From Fremontodendron californicum (lineage: Eukaryota; Streptophyta; Magnoliopsida; Malvales; Malvaceae): a stretch of DNA of 64,000 nucleotides. The stretch is taken from assembly GCA_030761205.1 (NCBI GenBank), contig JAULJL010000040.1:14888603-14952602 (forward strand), read 5' to 3'. The position numbers and the translations under genes were made by a program. The notes beneath the pieces were generated by a model. It was given only the letters and a program-made list of their open reading frames with translations, was not told the DNA's origin and made no database searches. This document shows positions 20,945 to 34,349 of the stretch, piece by piece. How positions within the stretch are numbered: position 1 is the stretch's first letter; every line of letters starts with the position of its first letter.

Positions 20945-21429
20945 TTGTTTATATATAAATTCTTGTAGGATTCATGTTAGTTAGATATAATAATTTTGTA
21001 TATGATATGAATATGATATAAAAAAAAATTAAAATATAACATAAAATATGATACGATATAAAAAATAATACGAAAATGATATGAATAAACATATGTATCA
21101 AAATTTATATAAAACGAATCATTAAAATATTAAAAAAAATTATATAAATATATAATACCTTAAACACGATTATAACAAAAAAAATGGCACAAATATGACG
21201 CGAGTAGTGTACTCGTTTATACACGACAATCATGTATCTTTGTCATGTTGGGGTTATTATTTAGTGTAATAATTGTGTTTAAGATGTTATATATTTAATT
21301 ATTTATATAAATTTTAATATGTTAGTAATTCGTGTTATATAAATTTTGACATGTTCGTGCATTCGTATTGTATTTTAATTATTTTTCTCGCATCGTATTC
21401 GTATCGTATTTAAAATTATAAAATCTAAT

Positions 21430-21430
<1 letters not shown>
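20945..21430. repeat. ACACGA-rich repeat copies (family B), degenerate
   Basis: Two opposed, diverged copies contain GATATGAATATGATAT..ATACCTTAAACACGATTAT and its complement around 21225-21430 (GTTTAAGATGTTATATATTT, CGTATCGTATTTAAAATTAT). A (AAT)n tract follows at 21432-21462. Confidence 0.5.
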
Positions 21431-21460
<30 letters not shown>

Positions 21461-21565
21461 AATACTAAAAAAATGGTATTATATATTAATTATTTAAAAA
21501 ATAAATTCCTTCCCCATTTTTCCGTCCCTTCTATCTCCTCAAAACATTCCGCCCAAGTTATTCAG

Positions 21566-21789
21566 GTGCTATTTAATCTTGATTTACTGTTGTTTCCGGA
21601 TTAATCCAAAAATAATTGTTTTAAATTTCCGTTGATTTTATTCGTTATTCTAATTAGATTTATTCCAGATCTCAATCATTTATTTGCTTCTAAGAATCTA
21701 CTCGCAATTTGATTTCTCTGCTACTCTTTCAAAAAGTTAAAATATTTTTCTGATAATTAAAATTAAGCTGGAGTAGCTTAATCCCGCAG
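21566..21789 (+). other. Probable 5' UTR intron of the membrane-protein gene
   Basis: TTATTCAG|GTGCTA at 21566 and ATCCCGCAG|GAC ending at 21789 bracket a T-rich stretch 28 nt upstream of the ATG at 21817. It is inferred from splice consensus alone. Confidence 0.45.
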
Positions 21790-21816
21790 GACATTTTTGC
21801 TTGAATATTCGAAGCA

Positions 21817-24800
21817 ATGCAGATTGTAAAATGCAATGCTAGTTTCATATTCATAGCAGTGGCAGGTAATTTTCCTATTTGATTCTGTTATCAAGTAGTA
21901 TTTGATAGTAACTGTTTTAAATTGTTTAATGCAAATGAATCTGTTTCCTTTGCAGTTGTTCTTTCACAATCACTTACAGTTTCCTCAGTCGTTTTCCCAA
22001 CATCCAATTGCTACGCGCTTGATAATTCTAGCCGTCTTTTTGATTTTGTATCCTTTGTTAATTTTATTTGTTGTTGTAAATTTGGTATTGTCGTCTCGTT
22101 TGAATCATTGGTTGGTTCTAAAACGAGCATTTGTAGTTTCAATTGCCAGTTGAATGAAATAGGGGTTTGGTATTTAGTGAAATTGTTTCCTCTTAAGTTG
22201 TTGATTTAGAGTGGTTGGGTCGGAGTTCCTTTTGTGTATGAGGGGGAGGTAAAATCCTTGCATGATTTAAAATATTGAAAGTCTTCAATTCCTCTTGGTG
22301 ATAATGCTTTTATATCCATAGCGTATTACATATTTGTATTTCTCTTGATGCAGGACACTGACTTCGTGATCCGATTTTGCAAAGATGTGGAGAGTAGATC
22401 ACAAATGGTAGTTTATAACTTCATGTTCTTAAGTACTAAATCGATGTGCTTATATGTTATTCTTTTATGAGGAAGTCCTTTGATAAGGCAATTTCTTGGA
22501 AAATGTTTTTAATTAGCTGAAAGTACTGATTTGCACTTTCCTGCTAGGTAAATCTGCTCTTCTTTTCTTTTTATGTTTTGATGGTAACCATGGAATTATT
22601 TTAATAGTGGCAGCTATTTCTTCTTCTTCTTCTTCTTCTTCACCTTCAGTATCTTTATCAAAACAGCAAGCATGCTGAGTATAATTCACATTATGCGTAA
22701 TGCTCATAATTATGCAGGGATATGTAGATTTTGGTCGATTCAATAAGTTTAACTACTTTGTTGCTGGTTCAGGGCATGTTGACCTTGTTCAAGTAAGTCT
22801 GTTTGGTTTTGAAATGCTTGTTTCTGAAGTAGTAACAATAAACAAACAAGGGTATGTTGAAATTGAATCACTCCTTGCTCCCTTTGATGCAAAGGGATTA
22901 AATGATTGCTATGTTTGTTTATAGTTATTACTTCAAATGATTGCTATATGGACAAATCATTTGATTTTGAAATGATTGCTATAAACAAATCATTTGGTTT
23001 TGAAATGCTATGTTTGTTTATAAGGGTATGCTTGTTTGGAAGCATCATTTGGCTCCCAGTTCAACAGTGTCTTAGGCTTCTTAAATCTATTAGGTCAATT
23101 GGTGAAGCATCAAGAAGCAATGAATACGCTTGTGATCATTGTTATATTTGTAAAGCCTCCTGAGATTGAAAAAAATTGTTGCTTACTTGTTGCAATATGT
23201 TGCATTATGCCATAAACCATGTTCAAGTTTTGACACTGTAATATTGATTCACGGATATATAAAACCTGTTAAATCTGATTTCTCTGTGTGTAGGGGTTTT
23301 ACAATGGTGACCTGCTGAATTGTGAGCACACCTTTGACAAAATGGGGCGTAGTGCACAGGTTGGTCTGTTACCTATTGGCTACTGTTTCTTTCTCAAAAG
23401 TTCTGGGACTTGTTTGAGGTTACTGTTCTTAGAAGTTATCATTTTGTTGTGAAATCATTAATTTTGTGGATTTGAACATTCAACTTCCTCATGGCATTTG
23501 GATATGTGTTAATGAATCTCTTTGATTGTATTTCAGGTAAATATTATATGTGGAAATTGTTTAAATGGGCAATGTAAAGGTGAGTGAACTCTTCATATCA
23601 ATTCTTCAAGAACTTATTGCTGTATATACTAGGAATTTATATCCTCCGTTTCTGATTGTTTGATAATTCATAAGTTCATATGGTATCTTAAACCTGTCTC
23701 TTTTTGCTTCGAGCAGAAATGACAAAGAGAGATTTGGAAAGCTGAATGAAATGATTATTAGTGTTGGAAAATGCTTTGGAAATCTTGTAACAAGCCAGGC
23801 CTAGATAGAAAATCTTGTTTAAAAATATATTGAAAAGTTAAAAAGGAAAGTTGTCGACTAACATTTACTTGCTCAATAAATACCATCTGAAAATTGCCAT
23901 TAATTAGTTTGAATGAATTGTGACTTTCCTGGCAACATGTTATAATAGCAGATTGTGGAGGTTGATGATGTTTTTAATAATTAAAGAGTTACCCTGCTGC
24001 TGTATCACGTTGTAGATCACTTGCTGAATGCTGACAAAGCATAAAACTCCTAAATAAGTGAGCTAAAGCTTGATTAGGCAAATGTTTTCCAAGTCTTTTA
24101 GCTCTAGGAGGTGGAAATGGTCTTTCTAGGTGTTCAATCCTATGGCAGGGGATTAAGTTGTCTATTTTTGTGTTTATGATTCGTTAATAAAGTATCCTAT
24201 ATTTTCGTTTATTAAGTTATTTCTCATTCAAACCATTTTCTTTCACTCCGTTTAAAATGGGTTAAAATGACCATCCAACTTCTCTACCCAATAATGTTTT
24301 CCTCAGCTCTTACTTACTGGTTAATGTGAGACCTTTCATATTGCTGATAGCTTTTTTCAGGTAGTGCTCAAGCATTAACATGCATAGGAGGTCATTTGAG
24401 TTTTGGGGTAACAATCAACTCCCAATCTGATGCAGCTATGACATAATCTTTATTGAGACCTGGCTGTGTGTATAAGTGACATTCCACACATGATGTCAAG
24501 AATGCCTGAGCCAATTATGTAAAATTGAAAACCTAAAAACTATGATAACATAGTTTTTTTTTGCATTTCTCATTCTCTAAAATCCTTTCATTTCATTCTC
24601 TCTTCAATTTTTGTCTCTGTACCAATTGCCGATTAATTTTTTTCAAATCTTCATTTTGTTACCCCAAATGGTTAGGGAAGGCTTTGTTAATTTGGATAAT
24701 TTTGTTATGGATCCATACCTGTTTTGCCTTGTAATCTGAACTGCCAATGCTTTGTCTTTTTATCACCCTTTAACACTCTTGTCATTGCTTTTGGTGTTAA

Positions 24801-27619
24801 TCTCAGGTCAACTTGGATGCATATGCAATGTCTCTTATGAATCCACTTGCAGGTATTCTAAGCAGTATTATGACTTCTTTCTTTCTTTTTTCATTCCTTT
24901 TAATCTAAACATTTGTTTCAAGTTTGGGGCAGTGTAGAGTGAATTTTTTTTTATAACTTAGAGACTGTTATTCCTGGTGCCAAACCACAAGACTAATTGT
25001 TTTGTTAGACAGTTTTTATCCAACTTATTCAAATAATTGATTGAAATCCCGTTTATAGCATATATCTAAACTTTTGTTATTTCTATTTTTCTCAGAGCCA
25101 CTGTTGAACTGGCCATTCCATGTGAGAAACCAGGCCCACGGGTATTTGAGGGCTTCACTGTTGGATTTCATCCACGATCATGGGAAATTGTAAGAATTTG
25201 TGTCATTCTACATTGATTTATATGCAGAAACTATTTAATTAAAAAGTTCCATTTGATTGATTTGAAGGTTTACAATGGTATGACTCAGTTGGGTTTTGAA
25301 AAATCTCACCATGATTTTAGGTATGGTATCACTATTATGAGTTGCAATCTCCATTTTCTCACGTGTAGTGAACTAATTTTATTTATATAGTTTAATTAGT
25401 TGTGATCAACACCTTATGCATAATCTTTGAAGTTGAAAAGTTTTGGTGAACAGCTTCAGCACTGAACAGCCTCATGTTACCCTTTATCTGACTGCTATTG
25501 CGTCCCATTCCTACCTAGTGCAAAAACCTATCGTCAAGGTACTCTTTCTTGTCGGTTCAAGGGGTAGAAAACTGTGATTTTTGAATGAATATGCTTATTA
25601 CCTGATCATTCTTTGCATGGGGTCCTTCTCAGGTCTTTCCAGAAAATGGATTGGAGGTTAAGTTATCAGGGACAGGGGCAACTGGGAAGCCACCTACAAC
25701 TTTATCACCCTCGACTTTGCTTTTAGATTGGAGATGTATATACATCATTTCCTTCGGCAGTATGATGTCGTTCTCGATTATAATCTGCTCAATTTTCATC
25801 TGTAAACCTTTTTTTTTCTCCCCCTTTTATCCTTCAGGTGTGAAGGCCCATAATACCCCATATGAAGTTAACATCACTATCCCAGTGGAGGGTTATGAAC
25901 CAATAGAGTTTGTTCTAACAAAAATGTGCGGTAAGCTCCCCGATTCTGTTTTCTTCAATGGTAGGTTTTCCAGCAGCCGTGTGTTATGTTGGTAGAGTAT
26001 TGGATTCTTAGTTCTAATGCCTAGGGTTCAATCCTTGACAATGTCAAGTACCAACAAAAACACTGATTTTTCTGGAATCTATTGAAGTAACTTTCTGGTA
26101 ATAGTGACGCATTTGCCGTAGAGCTTGCCATCAGCTACTTTAAAGGTCTTTTTTGTCTTTTTCTTTTTCCATACTTGCAGAATACACACAAAATCAGGAA
26201 GGAGATGCTACAAGAGGGTGGGCTATATTTGGAATAATTTCTTGCATGTATGGCAATCTCCAGTATTATTTTCATTTGTCCTACATTTGATTAATGTCAT
26301 CTGCACCAGATGCAGTGTTTTGCACTGTTTATTCTACCAACAGATTAATTATCTCATTTACCCTAAACCATGCTTATGCCTGGGGTTTGGCACTTACGAT
26401 TTGTACTGCAAAGCCTTTCCATATATCTATTTTCTAGGGCATCAATGTCTGTAACTGCAGATAGACAAAAATTTATAACTTTTTGCTATGTTTACTCGGA
26501 CTCAGGGGTGAGTGTTGGATACGGTTATGTGTCTGACACCGGAATGCTCAATTTTTTCTAAATTTTTCCATATATTTGGAGGATCATATCCCCATACTCA
26601 TATGTCAAATACGGATACTTCAGGGAAAATAAAAAGTCGGAGTAACATAGTCTTTCTGTTGGTTCTGAAATTTATTGTTTGTGAGAGTTGCACCCGTGAT
26701 TTACTGTTTATGAGAGTTGCGCCCATGATTTTTCTAATAAAATGAGTTGCTCTTGAGCAGATTCATTGTTTCATCAACTCTGTTTTGCTGTGGAGGGTTT
26801 ATTTACAAGATACGAGTGGAACGCCAGGAGAGCTGCTTAGACTATAGTATTTTGTGATAACTTACAAAAGTTTATGCCTGCAAGCACCTATATATATATA
26901 TATATGTATATATCTTACTTGGAATCTTGGATGCAGCGTGGAATTGATGCACTGCCGGGCATGACGATCCTTTCTGCCTGTTTAGAGACTGTAAGTTTAT
27001 GGAATTTTTTTTTGGTGAACAATATTTTACTAGAACTCTTAAACTTTTTCTCATCCAAGTAATAATATCTGCTTCAGAGAATTCTATTGCAGTCCGGATA
27101 GCCAACTTTCATATTGTTTAGTTTTGGCATTTGCTTTTGGCATACCTTAACAAAGTATATTTAGCTTCCAGAATGACTTCTTGTCGTGGCTTCTTTAATT
27201 CATTTTCTCTTATGATTTGCTACTATATTACTTGGACTTGGGTGTGAGTGTCAGATATTGGTATGTGTCCGACGCGGGTATATTCAATTTTTTCTAAGAT
27301 TTCCATGTATTTAGAGGGTCCTTGGAAGATCATATCCCCATACTCATGTTAGGATATGCGTCGGACACAGGTACTTCAAGAAAAATGAAGAGTCGGAGCA
27401 ACATAGATTTGCTATAGGAAACAAGATATACATTTTCGGTATAATTCTGCCCACTAATGTGCAAAGTGCTTATAACAGGTGAGTGGAGCGGGGCAAGGCT
27501 ACTCGCGAGCAGAGGACCTTAACACCGCCTTTGCCAGTGAAGTCTCCTGGGAGTGCCCACCACCTACGGCTGCTCAAGGAACATGGACATCGAGCGAAAG
27601 AAAATATGGCTCCATGTAA
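21817..27619 (+). CDS. Single-pass type I membrane protein conserved in plants, function unknown (16 exons)
   Basis: Coding exons: 21817-21865, 21956-22047, 22354-22407, 22718-22792, 23294-23359, 23537-23579, 24807-24852, 25096-25189, 25268-25320, 25454-25538, 25633-25735, 25838-25930, 26181-26247, 26761-26827, 26937-26990, 27479-27619; phases agree throughout and give 393 aa. Residues 1-17 (CNASFIFIAVA) are a signal peptide. The lumenal part is cysteine-rich (CGNCLNGQCK, CICNVSYESTCR, AIPCEKPGPR) and contains WEIVYNGMTQLGFEKSHHDF. The layout recalls mannose-6-phosphate-receptor/ATG27-like lumenal domains (tentative). A transmembrane helix is built across the exon 13/14 junction (GWAIFGIISCI...STLFCCGGFIYK), followed by a short cytosolic tail. 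All introns are GT-AG except the one after exon 14, where the expected donor reads CAG|GAGAGC. Introns 13 and 15 hold family A MITEs. I do not recognise a characterised gene name. Confidence 0.82.
25978..26055 (+). repeat. tRNA-like SINE head in intron 12
   Basis: TGGTAGAGTATTGG (A-box-like) and GGGTTCAATCC (B-box-like) are spaced about 30 nt apart, as in tRNA-derived SINEs. The sequence cannot fold as a functional tRNA because the acceptor-stem partners are absent. Confidence 0.45.
26486..26650 (+). repeat. hAT-like MITE, family A (intron 13 of the membrane-protein gene)
   Basis: A 165-bp copy with both TIRs (CTATGTTTACTCGG and CGGAGTAACATAG). Flanks ACTTTTTG and TCTTTCTG suggest a decayed 8-bp duplication. 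Confidence 0.82.
27223..27406 (+). repeat. hAT-like MITE, family A (intron 15 of the membrane-protein gene)
   Basis: A 184-bp copy flanked on both sides by the perfect 8-bp duplication ATTTGCTA (27215-27222 and 27407-27414), which fixes the element ends. Confidence 0.9.
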
Positions 27620-30600
27620 ATTTTGGTAATCCTTCTTCCCTTAAAAATGCTAATTTTCTTCTGCTGAATCACATTGTATCAAAATAAGGTATTATCAAGT
27701 TATGCAATCTCTTATATCCTCTTTTTTTGGTGTAAGTAAACATTAACTCATTTCAATATTCGTGATATAGTATTTAGAAATTCCTTCAAACTCATAGAAT
27801 ATATCATTTTTTTTCCCACTTTCATTTTACCATTTAAACTTACAGAAGTTAGTAGCAATATTTACTTCAAGTTGAATATGAGGCTTAGCTCGGTTGATTC
27901 GTTACCTTTAAAAAAATAGCATTTAATAGGTCGAGATTTGAATCTCAACATTTGCAATCTTTGCTCTTATTTTCAGACTATGACTTTCTTTATACTAAAA
28001 AAAAATCTTCAAGCTGTTTAAACTAAGCTTTTCAAGCCTTAAAATAACTTGCATTAATATCTAAAGTATTGATGAAGAAAAAGCTTAATTTTATGGTACT
28101 ATTCATTGAGTTGTTAATTACACATTTGATACTTGAATTATCTCGAAATATATAATTCTTATAATAATTATAGGAGTGCATGGAGTTGAGATGAATAGAA
28201 ATCTTCTGCCTCCATTTTACTGTCTTTATCTGTGCCCTCATTCTATATTTATGTCAGCTTTTTTTCTCCTTTGTTTTTAACTTTTTAACGGAGGTTATAA
28301 AATATAAATACGGTCGATCGGTATTTTATCGAGAATCGAATAGGTGAATTTTACGACACCATGTCCTTTATTTGCATCGTCTTTGTATCCGTGTTTTTTT
28401 TTTCAAACGAATTTGGTTTTTTTATTAGATAAAGAATCGGGTCAAACATTATAAACGAACATGCACGAAGAGAGCAAAAAAAAAAAGGATGTGCGGCTCA
28501 TTACAAAAGTGGAGGTACGGATAGAAGCAGGGAAATGAGGACAGAGAATTTGGATTCGAGTTGAGATACGCAATAGCGACGGATTCTTTCGTAATTGCCA
28601 CATGTACGATCAGCATGATACGATATATTAAAGATAATCAAAATTAAAAATGAAAAAAAAAAAGCTTAGGATATGCTTTTTTTTTTTTTTTTTAATATTA
28701 TCTTATGTTAAAGACTATAAGAGAGGATAAAGAAGATGGCTTGGCTGTAAAGAGAGTAGTTCCCCTACCAGGCTACTCTATAAGAAACTTTATCATCTTA
28801 TTGGATTAGTAACATTAATTCAATATTCTCAAATCCAAAAAGCTTTTTTTTTTATATATATATATTTATTATTGATCTGATTAAAACCTAATATTCTTTT
28901 ATCCAGCTAGCTTTAGATTAGTTTTGTCCAAGTCCCGACATATAAATCAGACAAATAAAGTTGGAAATATCTGTTTCACACCAATCTGATCCAAAGGTTA
29001 GTTTTAAGGAAAAAAAAACAATCCATAAATAACGTGTAAATCTCTCAAACATGTCTTAATATATTTACTAGAAACGATAAAGAAAACTTTTGCATTAATC
29101 CCTATACCTGAATTAAAACTATAACTTATGTTATGAGAATTCTTATTTTTTTTTTTAAAGTATTTGTATTCGGTACATATTTAAATATGAGTATGAAAAA
29201 AAATTCTTCAAATATATAAATTTTAAAAAAAATTAAATATATTCGTGTTGGATACATAATCATATCCAACATTCATCAAGTCTGGATAACATAGAATAAA
29301 ACTAAAACTAAAGACGTGCGACCGTATAGATTCTAATTGGAGAAAAGATTATATAAAACATTTGCTTCACGTCACCTAACTTTTATTTATTTTTGTTTAA
29401 AAATTTTAATAGATCAGTTATTATTTCAGAAATCAATTTTTTTTCTCATTAAATGGTGAATCTTAATTCTTCCACCAGAATTCACTAATACTAGTATACC
29501 TAACATGTATACATGCTTTATAGGTGATGTGTAAAAAATAATCAACCTATTAAAACACAAGATTATTATATGTCAAAATTATTTGAAAGAAGATGATATT
29601 TATGATTGATATAAAAGTTTCTCTTGTAGATTTATAACACAATCATGATCTCCATAATTGAGTTATAATTAGTCTATCTCCTACCAAGAAAAATGGGGTC
29701 TTTTTTTTTTTCCTTAGGTAGTTATAACTTAAACAGAAGATAGATAGAAGTAGTAAACCTTTTCCACCAAGGGATTTCTTTTTATAGATATATATATCAA
29801 CTTATATGGGTAGGTTTTCAATTCAGTAGGGTGATAATTTAGAGAACTGAAAAAGGTCTTTATAGTCTAATTCTAGAGTTTCATTTACAAATATTGAAGC
29901 ATGCATGTATTATTATTATCTCTTTCTAGCTAGTTTTGAAGATAATTTTCTTGTTTTCGTAGTTGTGTTTACTTATATGTATTAGTCTCTCTCTTCTCTA
30001 CATAATGTTATCTGCATTTGAAAGTGAGTGTCGGATAAAGGGTATGTGTCAAATACGGATATATTCAATTTTAAATTTTTTTTTCTTCATATATTTTAAA
30101 AATCATATCTCATATTCATATTCTAATATATGTTGAACACAAACATCAAACAGAAATATTTCAACAATCGTTTGATAACACAGGCTTTGGTTTAGATAAG
30201 AATTAACAATCGTTTTACTTACACATAATTACTTTCGTTTATAGAAGTTTACTATTTAATTACTTCAAGTGAAAGTTTGTGTAAAAAAATTGCTTTGTTC
30301 CTTTGACTTACTATAAAAAGAACCCTGTGGATAATTGTTGCTTTGAAACAAAGGATTATAAAAACGTACAATCAATGTTTTTACCGTGTGTTTTGGTAGT
30401 TTAAACAGATAGGCCAAGTAATTGAATATGTGAAAAACTATAGTTTTTAGCCGTGATTAAAAAATCGGACAGAATTGATCGATCGAACCGATTGAATTGA
30501 AAATTGGTGGTCAGTCCGATTCGACGAACATATTAGAACCGAATTTATATCTAACCGGTAAAGAACAGGTTCAGCGGGTTAAAAATTGATAAAAAACTGG

Positions 30601-31562
30601 ATTGAACCGATAAAAAATCGGATTTTATATGTATTTTTTCTTCAAAATTTTATTGGTAATTAATAAGATTTGAACCTTTAACCTCTGAGTATTAGATTAA
30701 AAATCATACCATTAAGTCAATTTTTTTACATTAATTATTAACTATATTTAATATTTATTTAGTGTTTAAATATTTTTAAAAAAAAATCAAATCGACCAAT
30801 CCAATCAATTAAATAAAAAATCAAAAATTTGATCGGTTCGATCTCTAATTTAATTTTTTTTAACAATGATTTTTAGTACTACAACTTAACGTACTATTTA
30901 TTTTTCAGGTACTTGATGAGAATAAAGCATATGACCTAGTTTAACAGGAAGTTTTTATGATCGTACCTTGATTCTTTTGATAAGCGTGGATCGTACATAA
31001 TGTATAATTTCAAGCTGATGCAATTTAAATTTTCTAGTTAGCTTTCAGATCAGTAAATGAAAATTAAGAGTTTTTTGGTTTTTGTCAACGAAGCAGGTAA
31101 GCCTGCTCCCTGTCAAACTTTGTCCTCACGCCAGGACTCAGCCAAATTTAAAAACCATTTCAGATTGACCAGGTTCTAGAATATTTGATGAGTTGCTGAT
31201 TAGCTATTATAAGTTATATTATTTGAATTCGAATATATCGAATATGAATATATTAAAATATTTAAATTAATATTTCCAACGAGACAATATTGTCGAGAAT
31301 CATAGGATTAAATCTTTTCTACATATTTTTATCTATTTAGCTATTAATCCCAAAGCTTGCTTTATTATTTATATATATATATATATATATAATAATCATT
31401 GCCTAAAGACCTAAGTGTATACTTGCATGGAAAAGTTGGCACTTATTGCTACCAACTCCAACCTTTCCCACTTCATTCCTATTCTTGATTGATGCAAAAG
31501 CTAGTTACCTAATCTTCTGTCATCTCTCTTAATTTGACTATCGGTTTCAACTAAGTCTCCTT
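27620..31562. other. Intergenic DNA with degenerate repeats
   Basis: No gene recognised. A tRNA-like SINE fragment (27879-27985, A-box TTAGCTCGGTTGATTCG and B-box GGTCGAGATTTGAATCTC), a family H repeat (about 28290-28470), diverged family A MITEs at 29158-29294 (inverted) and 30005-30172, a CCGATT/AATCGG-rich element (30440-30860), and AT-rich filler account for most of it. The peroxidase promoter occupies the right end. Confidence 0.5.
30440..30860. repeat. Inverted-repeat element with AATCGG/CCGATT arms
   Basis: Arms around AAAAATCGGACAGAATTGATCG and GATCGGTTCGATC flank a core with a tRNA-like segment on the minus strand (AGGTTAAAGGTTCAAATC). A related copy is at about 43285-43690. Confidence 0.5.
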
Positions 31563-31570
31563 TATAAATA
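31563..31570 (+). promoter_or_regulatory. TATA box of the peroxidase gene
   Basis: TATAAATA lies 105 bp before the ATG at 31675 in an otherwise ordinary leader. A start about 30 bp downstream would give a leader of roughly 75 nt. Confidence 0.65.
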
Positions 31571-31674
31571 CCCATACGTCCCTTTGAAAGCTCTCATCAT
31601 TGCATGTTTTGAAAACTTTCTCTTCATATTTCAGCTGTTTTATGAAACAAGTAGGAAGCTAAGAAACAGTATAT

Positions 31675-33511
31675 ATGGCTCATTATATAATAGTTCTTTC
31701 TCTTCTTGCCCTTTCTCCCCTTTGTTTCTCTGCCAAGACTTTTGGAGGAGGATACCTTTACCCTCAGTTTTACGATCACTCATGTCCAAAAGCTCATGAG
31801 ATTGTAAAATACGTTTTAGCCAAAGCTGTTGCAAAGGATCCCCGTATGGCTGCTTCATTGCTTAGGCTACATTTCCACGATTGCTTTGTCAAGGTCTTCA
31901 AAAGTTCTACTTGCCAAAGCAATCAAACCCCCCCCCCACTTCTCTTTATTTCACTTCAATATATGACTTTTCATTTTTCTTGAAATATTCGTAACCGATC
32001 CATATCCGGATATGGGTATGGAGATATGACCTTCCAAATATCCTCCAAATATATGAAAAAAGTTTTAAAAAAAATTGAATATACTCATGTCGGATACATA
32101 CCCGTATCCGACACTCACATCCAAGATTCAAGTTTGAGTAACATAGCTCTTACCACTTTTTTTTTTTTTTTTGTCACAGGGCTGTGATGCATCAATTTTG
32201 TTAGACAACAGCGGGACCATAATTAGCGAAAAGAGAGCGAATCCAAACCGGAACTCAGCTAGAGGATTTGAAGTCATAGATGAGATCAAAGCTGCATTAG
32301 AGAAAGAGTGTCCTCATACAGTATCATGTGCTGATATTATGGCCCTGGCTGCTAGAGATTCTACCGTTTTGGTAAGTTCAGCCTTTTGTTATAGTCTGTC
32401 TTGTCATTGGCATACTCAAATTAAGCGACTCAGACTCCAAGACGAGGATAGAGTCACCAATATTAAAAGAGTTTTACTATCACGTTTTCCGATTGAACAT
32501 GGATTAATTTTCCTTCAATCATAAAATGAGAATGAAGGGACACGAGTTTAGACACACCAAAAAAAAAAAAAAAAAGCCAAAAGTTGCCATGCTAACATCT
32601 TTTGGATTTGCAGACTGGTGGACCTAGCTGGGTAGTCCCTCTTGGAAGAAGGGACTCCAAAGGTGCAAGCTTGAGTGGCTCTAACAACAACATTCCTGCT
32701 CCAAACAACACATTTCAAACAATTCTCACCAAGTTCAAGCTACAAGGCCTGAACATTGTTGATCTTGTAGCACTTTCTGGTAAACTTACTCGATTAACAT
32801 TCTTGAATGTGTTTGGTAGAACAAGCTTATCTGCTATGTTACCCAGACTCTTTATTTTCTCTAAAGTATTCGTGTCCGACACTTGTATCCGACACATATT
32901 CGGACATGTCTATGAAAGTATGATCTTCCATATATTAGGAAAAACTTAGGAAAATTTGATATACCCGTGTCGAACAAAATATTCGTATTCGACACTCATC
33001 CCTGAGTCCGTATAACATAGCTTATCTGTTCTTAAATAATTAAGAAGGAAAAACTCTGAAAATATGACCAAGTTCCCCCCACATCTTTCATTCAGGGAGC
33101 CACACTATAGGAAATGCCCGATGCACCAGCTTCAGGCAGAGACTTTACAACCAGTCAGGCAATGGACAACCAGATTACACACTTGATCAATCATATGCCT
33201 CTCAATTGCGCACAAATTGTCCAAGATCAGGTGGTGATCAGAACCTGTTTTTCTTAGATTTTGTTAGCCCAATAAAGTTTGACAACAGCTACTTCAAGAA
33301 CTTATTGGCTTACAAGGGCTTGTTGAACTCTGACCAAGTTCTCCTTACTAACAATGCTGTATCAAGGGAGTTAGTGAAGAAATACGCTTACAACCAGGAA
33401 CTCTTCTTTCAGCAATTTGCCAAGTCCATGATTAAGATGGGAAATATCTCACCATTGACAGGTTATAAGGGTGAGATCAGAAAGAATTGCAGGAAAGTTA
33501 ATGCTTATTAA
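31675..33511 (+). CDS. Class III secretory peroxidase (PER72/PER49-like)
   Basis: Four exons (31675-31893, 32180-32371, 32614-32779, 33096-33511), the classical class III layout with three introns, encode 330 aa. Residues 1-19 form a signal peptide for secretion to the wall. Distal haem site: RLHFHDCF with Arg64 and His68. Calcium-site segment GCDASILL opens exon 2. Proximal haem ligand His195 lies in GSHTIG at the start of exon 4. The usual cysteines, including CPKAHE and NCRKVN at the C-terminus, are present. The family oxidises phenolics with H2O2 and takes part in lignin polymerisation and wall cross-linking. The protein is closest in memory to the PER72/49/36 subgroup (SEKRANPNRNSARGFEVIDE). 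Introns 1 and 3 each carry an inverted family A MITE. The reading frame is intact. Confidence 0.95.
31960..32146 (-). repeat. hAT-like MITE, family A, inverted (peroxidase intron 1)
   Basis: Diverged copy. The right end reads GAGTAACATAG and the left end is decayed, so its boundary is approximate. It ends about 33 bp before the exon 2 acceptor. Confidence 0.7.
32834..33020 (-). repeat. hAT-like MITE, family A, inverted (peroxidase intron 3)
   Basis: A 187-bp copy with a perfect 8-bp duplication CTTATCTG (32826-32833 and 33021-33028). Confidence 0.9.
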
Positions 33512-34146
33512 TAGGCGTTAAGAAAGTGAATTGTTTTATGAATAAAGTTTGTATTTTGCTTCCTGTTCTATGTTATTTGTTTTCCTTATTTTGAATGAAT
33601 TAAAAAAGAAATTTCATTTTGTGTATTGATGGATTAACCTGGAAAAGAGATGGACCAACGATTGTCATAACCTGGTTAATAGTACATGAAGGGAAATTGA
33701 AATGTTCAACTTGGTTCCCTTTTCAATGACTTCATAAAGAATACGACATAAAACATTCAAAATTGTGTCGGAAAACATTTTGATAGTCTCAAAACTTTAC
33801 AGATATACATAAACCATAGTCTTGTTTCTTGTAATTTACTCTATAACTCAATCGTAACACCACATTTCTTATATCTATAATCACATGCTAAATTGTTGGA
33901 TAAATACTTTGTTAGAATAGAACAGTTGCGACCAGCTTTAAACAACTCTATTTTGCAAGTTGATGGTCTCGAAATAAGGAAAAGGGTTAGAGATATTAAA
34001 ATTCGAGTTTTGGATTTGATGATTTGATTGTATGAATATCTTAACAAAGTATTTATCCAGCTTTAACTCAATCGTAACAACTCTATTTTTCAAGTTTTCT
34101 TGTAGTTTCAGTTATCCTTCTTGAAAATCAATTCGGCACCAGCATC

Positions 34147-34349
34147 TAGACCTGACAATATTGGACACGACACGAACACGACAAGGAACAAATAACTAAA
34201 AACACGACATGAATACACGAATGTCTCAAAATCTATATAATACGAATTATTAACGTATCAAAATTTATATAAATATAAAATATCTTAAACACGATTATGA
34301 CACGACAAGATACACGAACACGATACGGATACACGAATAGCTAGGTCTA
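34147..34349. repeat. ACACGA-rich hAT-like MITE (family B), complete copy
   Basis: Ends TAGACCTGACAATATTGG and, inverted, TAGACCTAGC, with a perfect 8-bp target duplication CCAGCATC on both sides (34139-34146, 34350-34357). The interior consists of ACACGA and ATAAATATAAAATA segments without coding potential. Diverged copies occur near 9640, 14868, 20945, 39742, 49100, 49935, 51400 and 63906. Confidence 0.85.

Noticed and set aside
25978..26050. tRNA gene candidate in the membrane-protein intron
   Set aside because: A-box- and B-box-like motifs are present, but the acceptor stem does not pair. A SINE head fits better.
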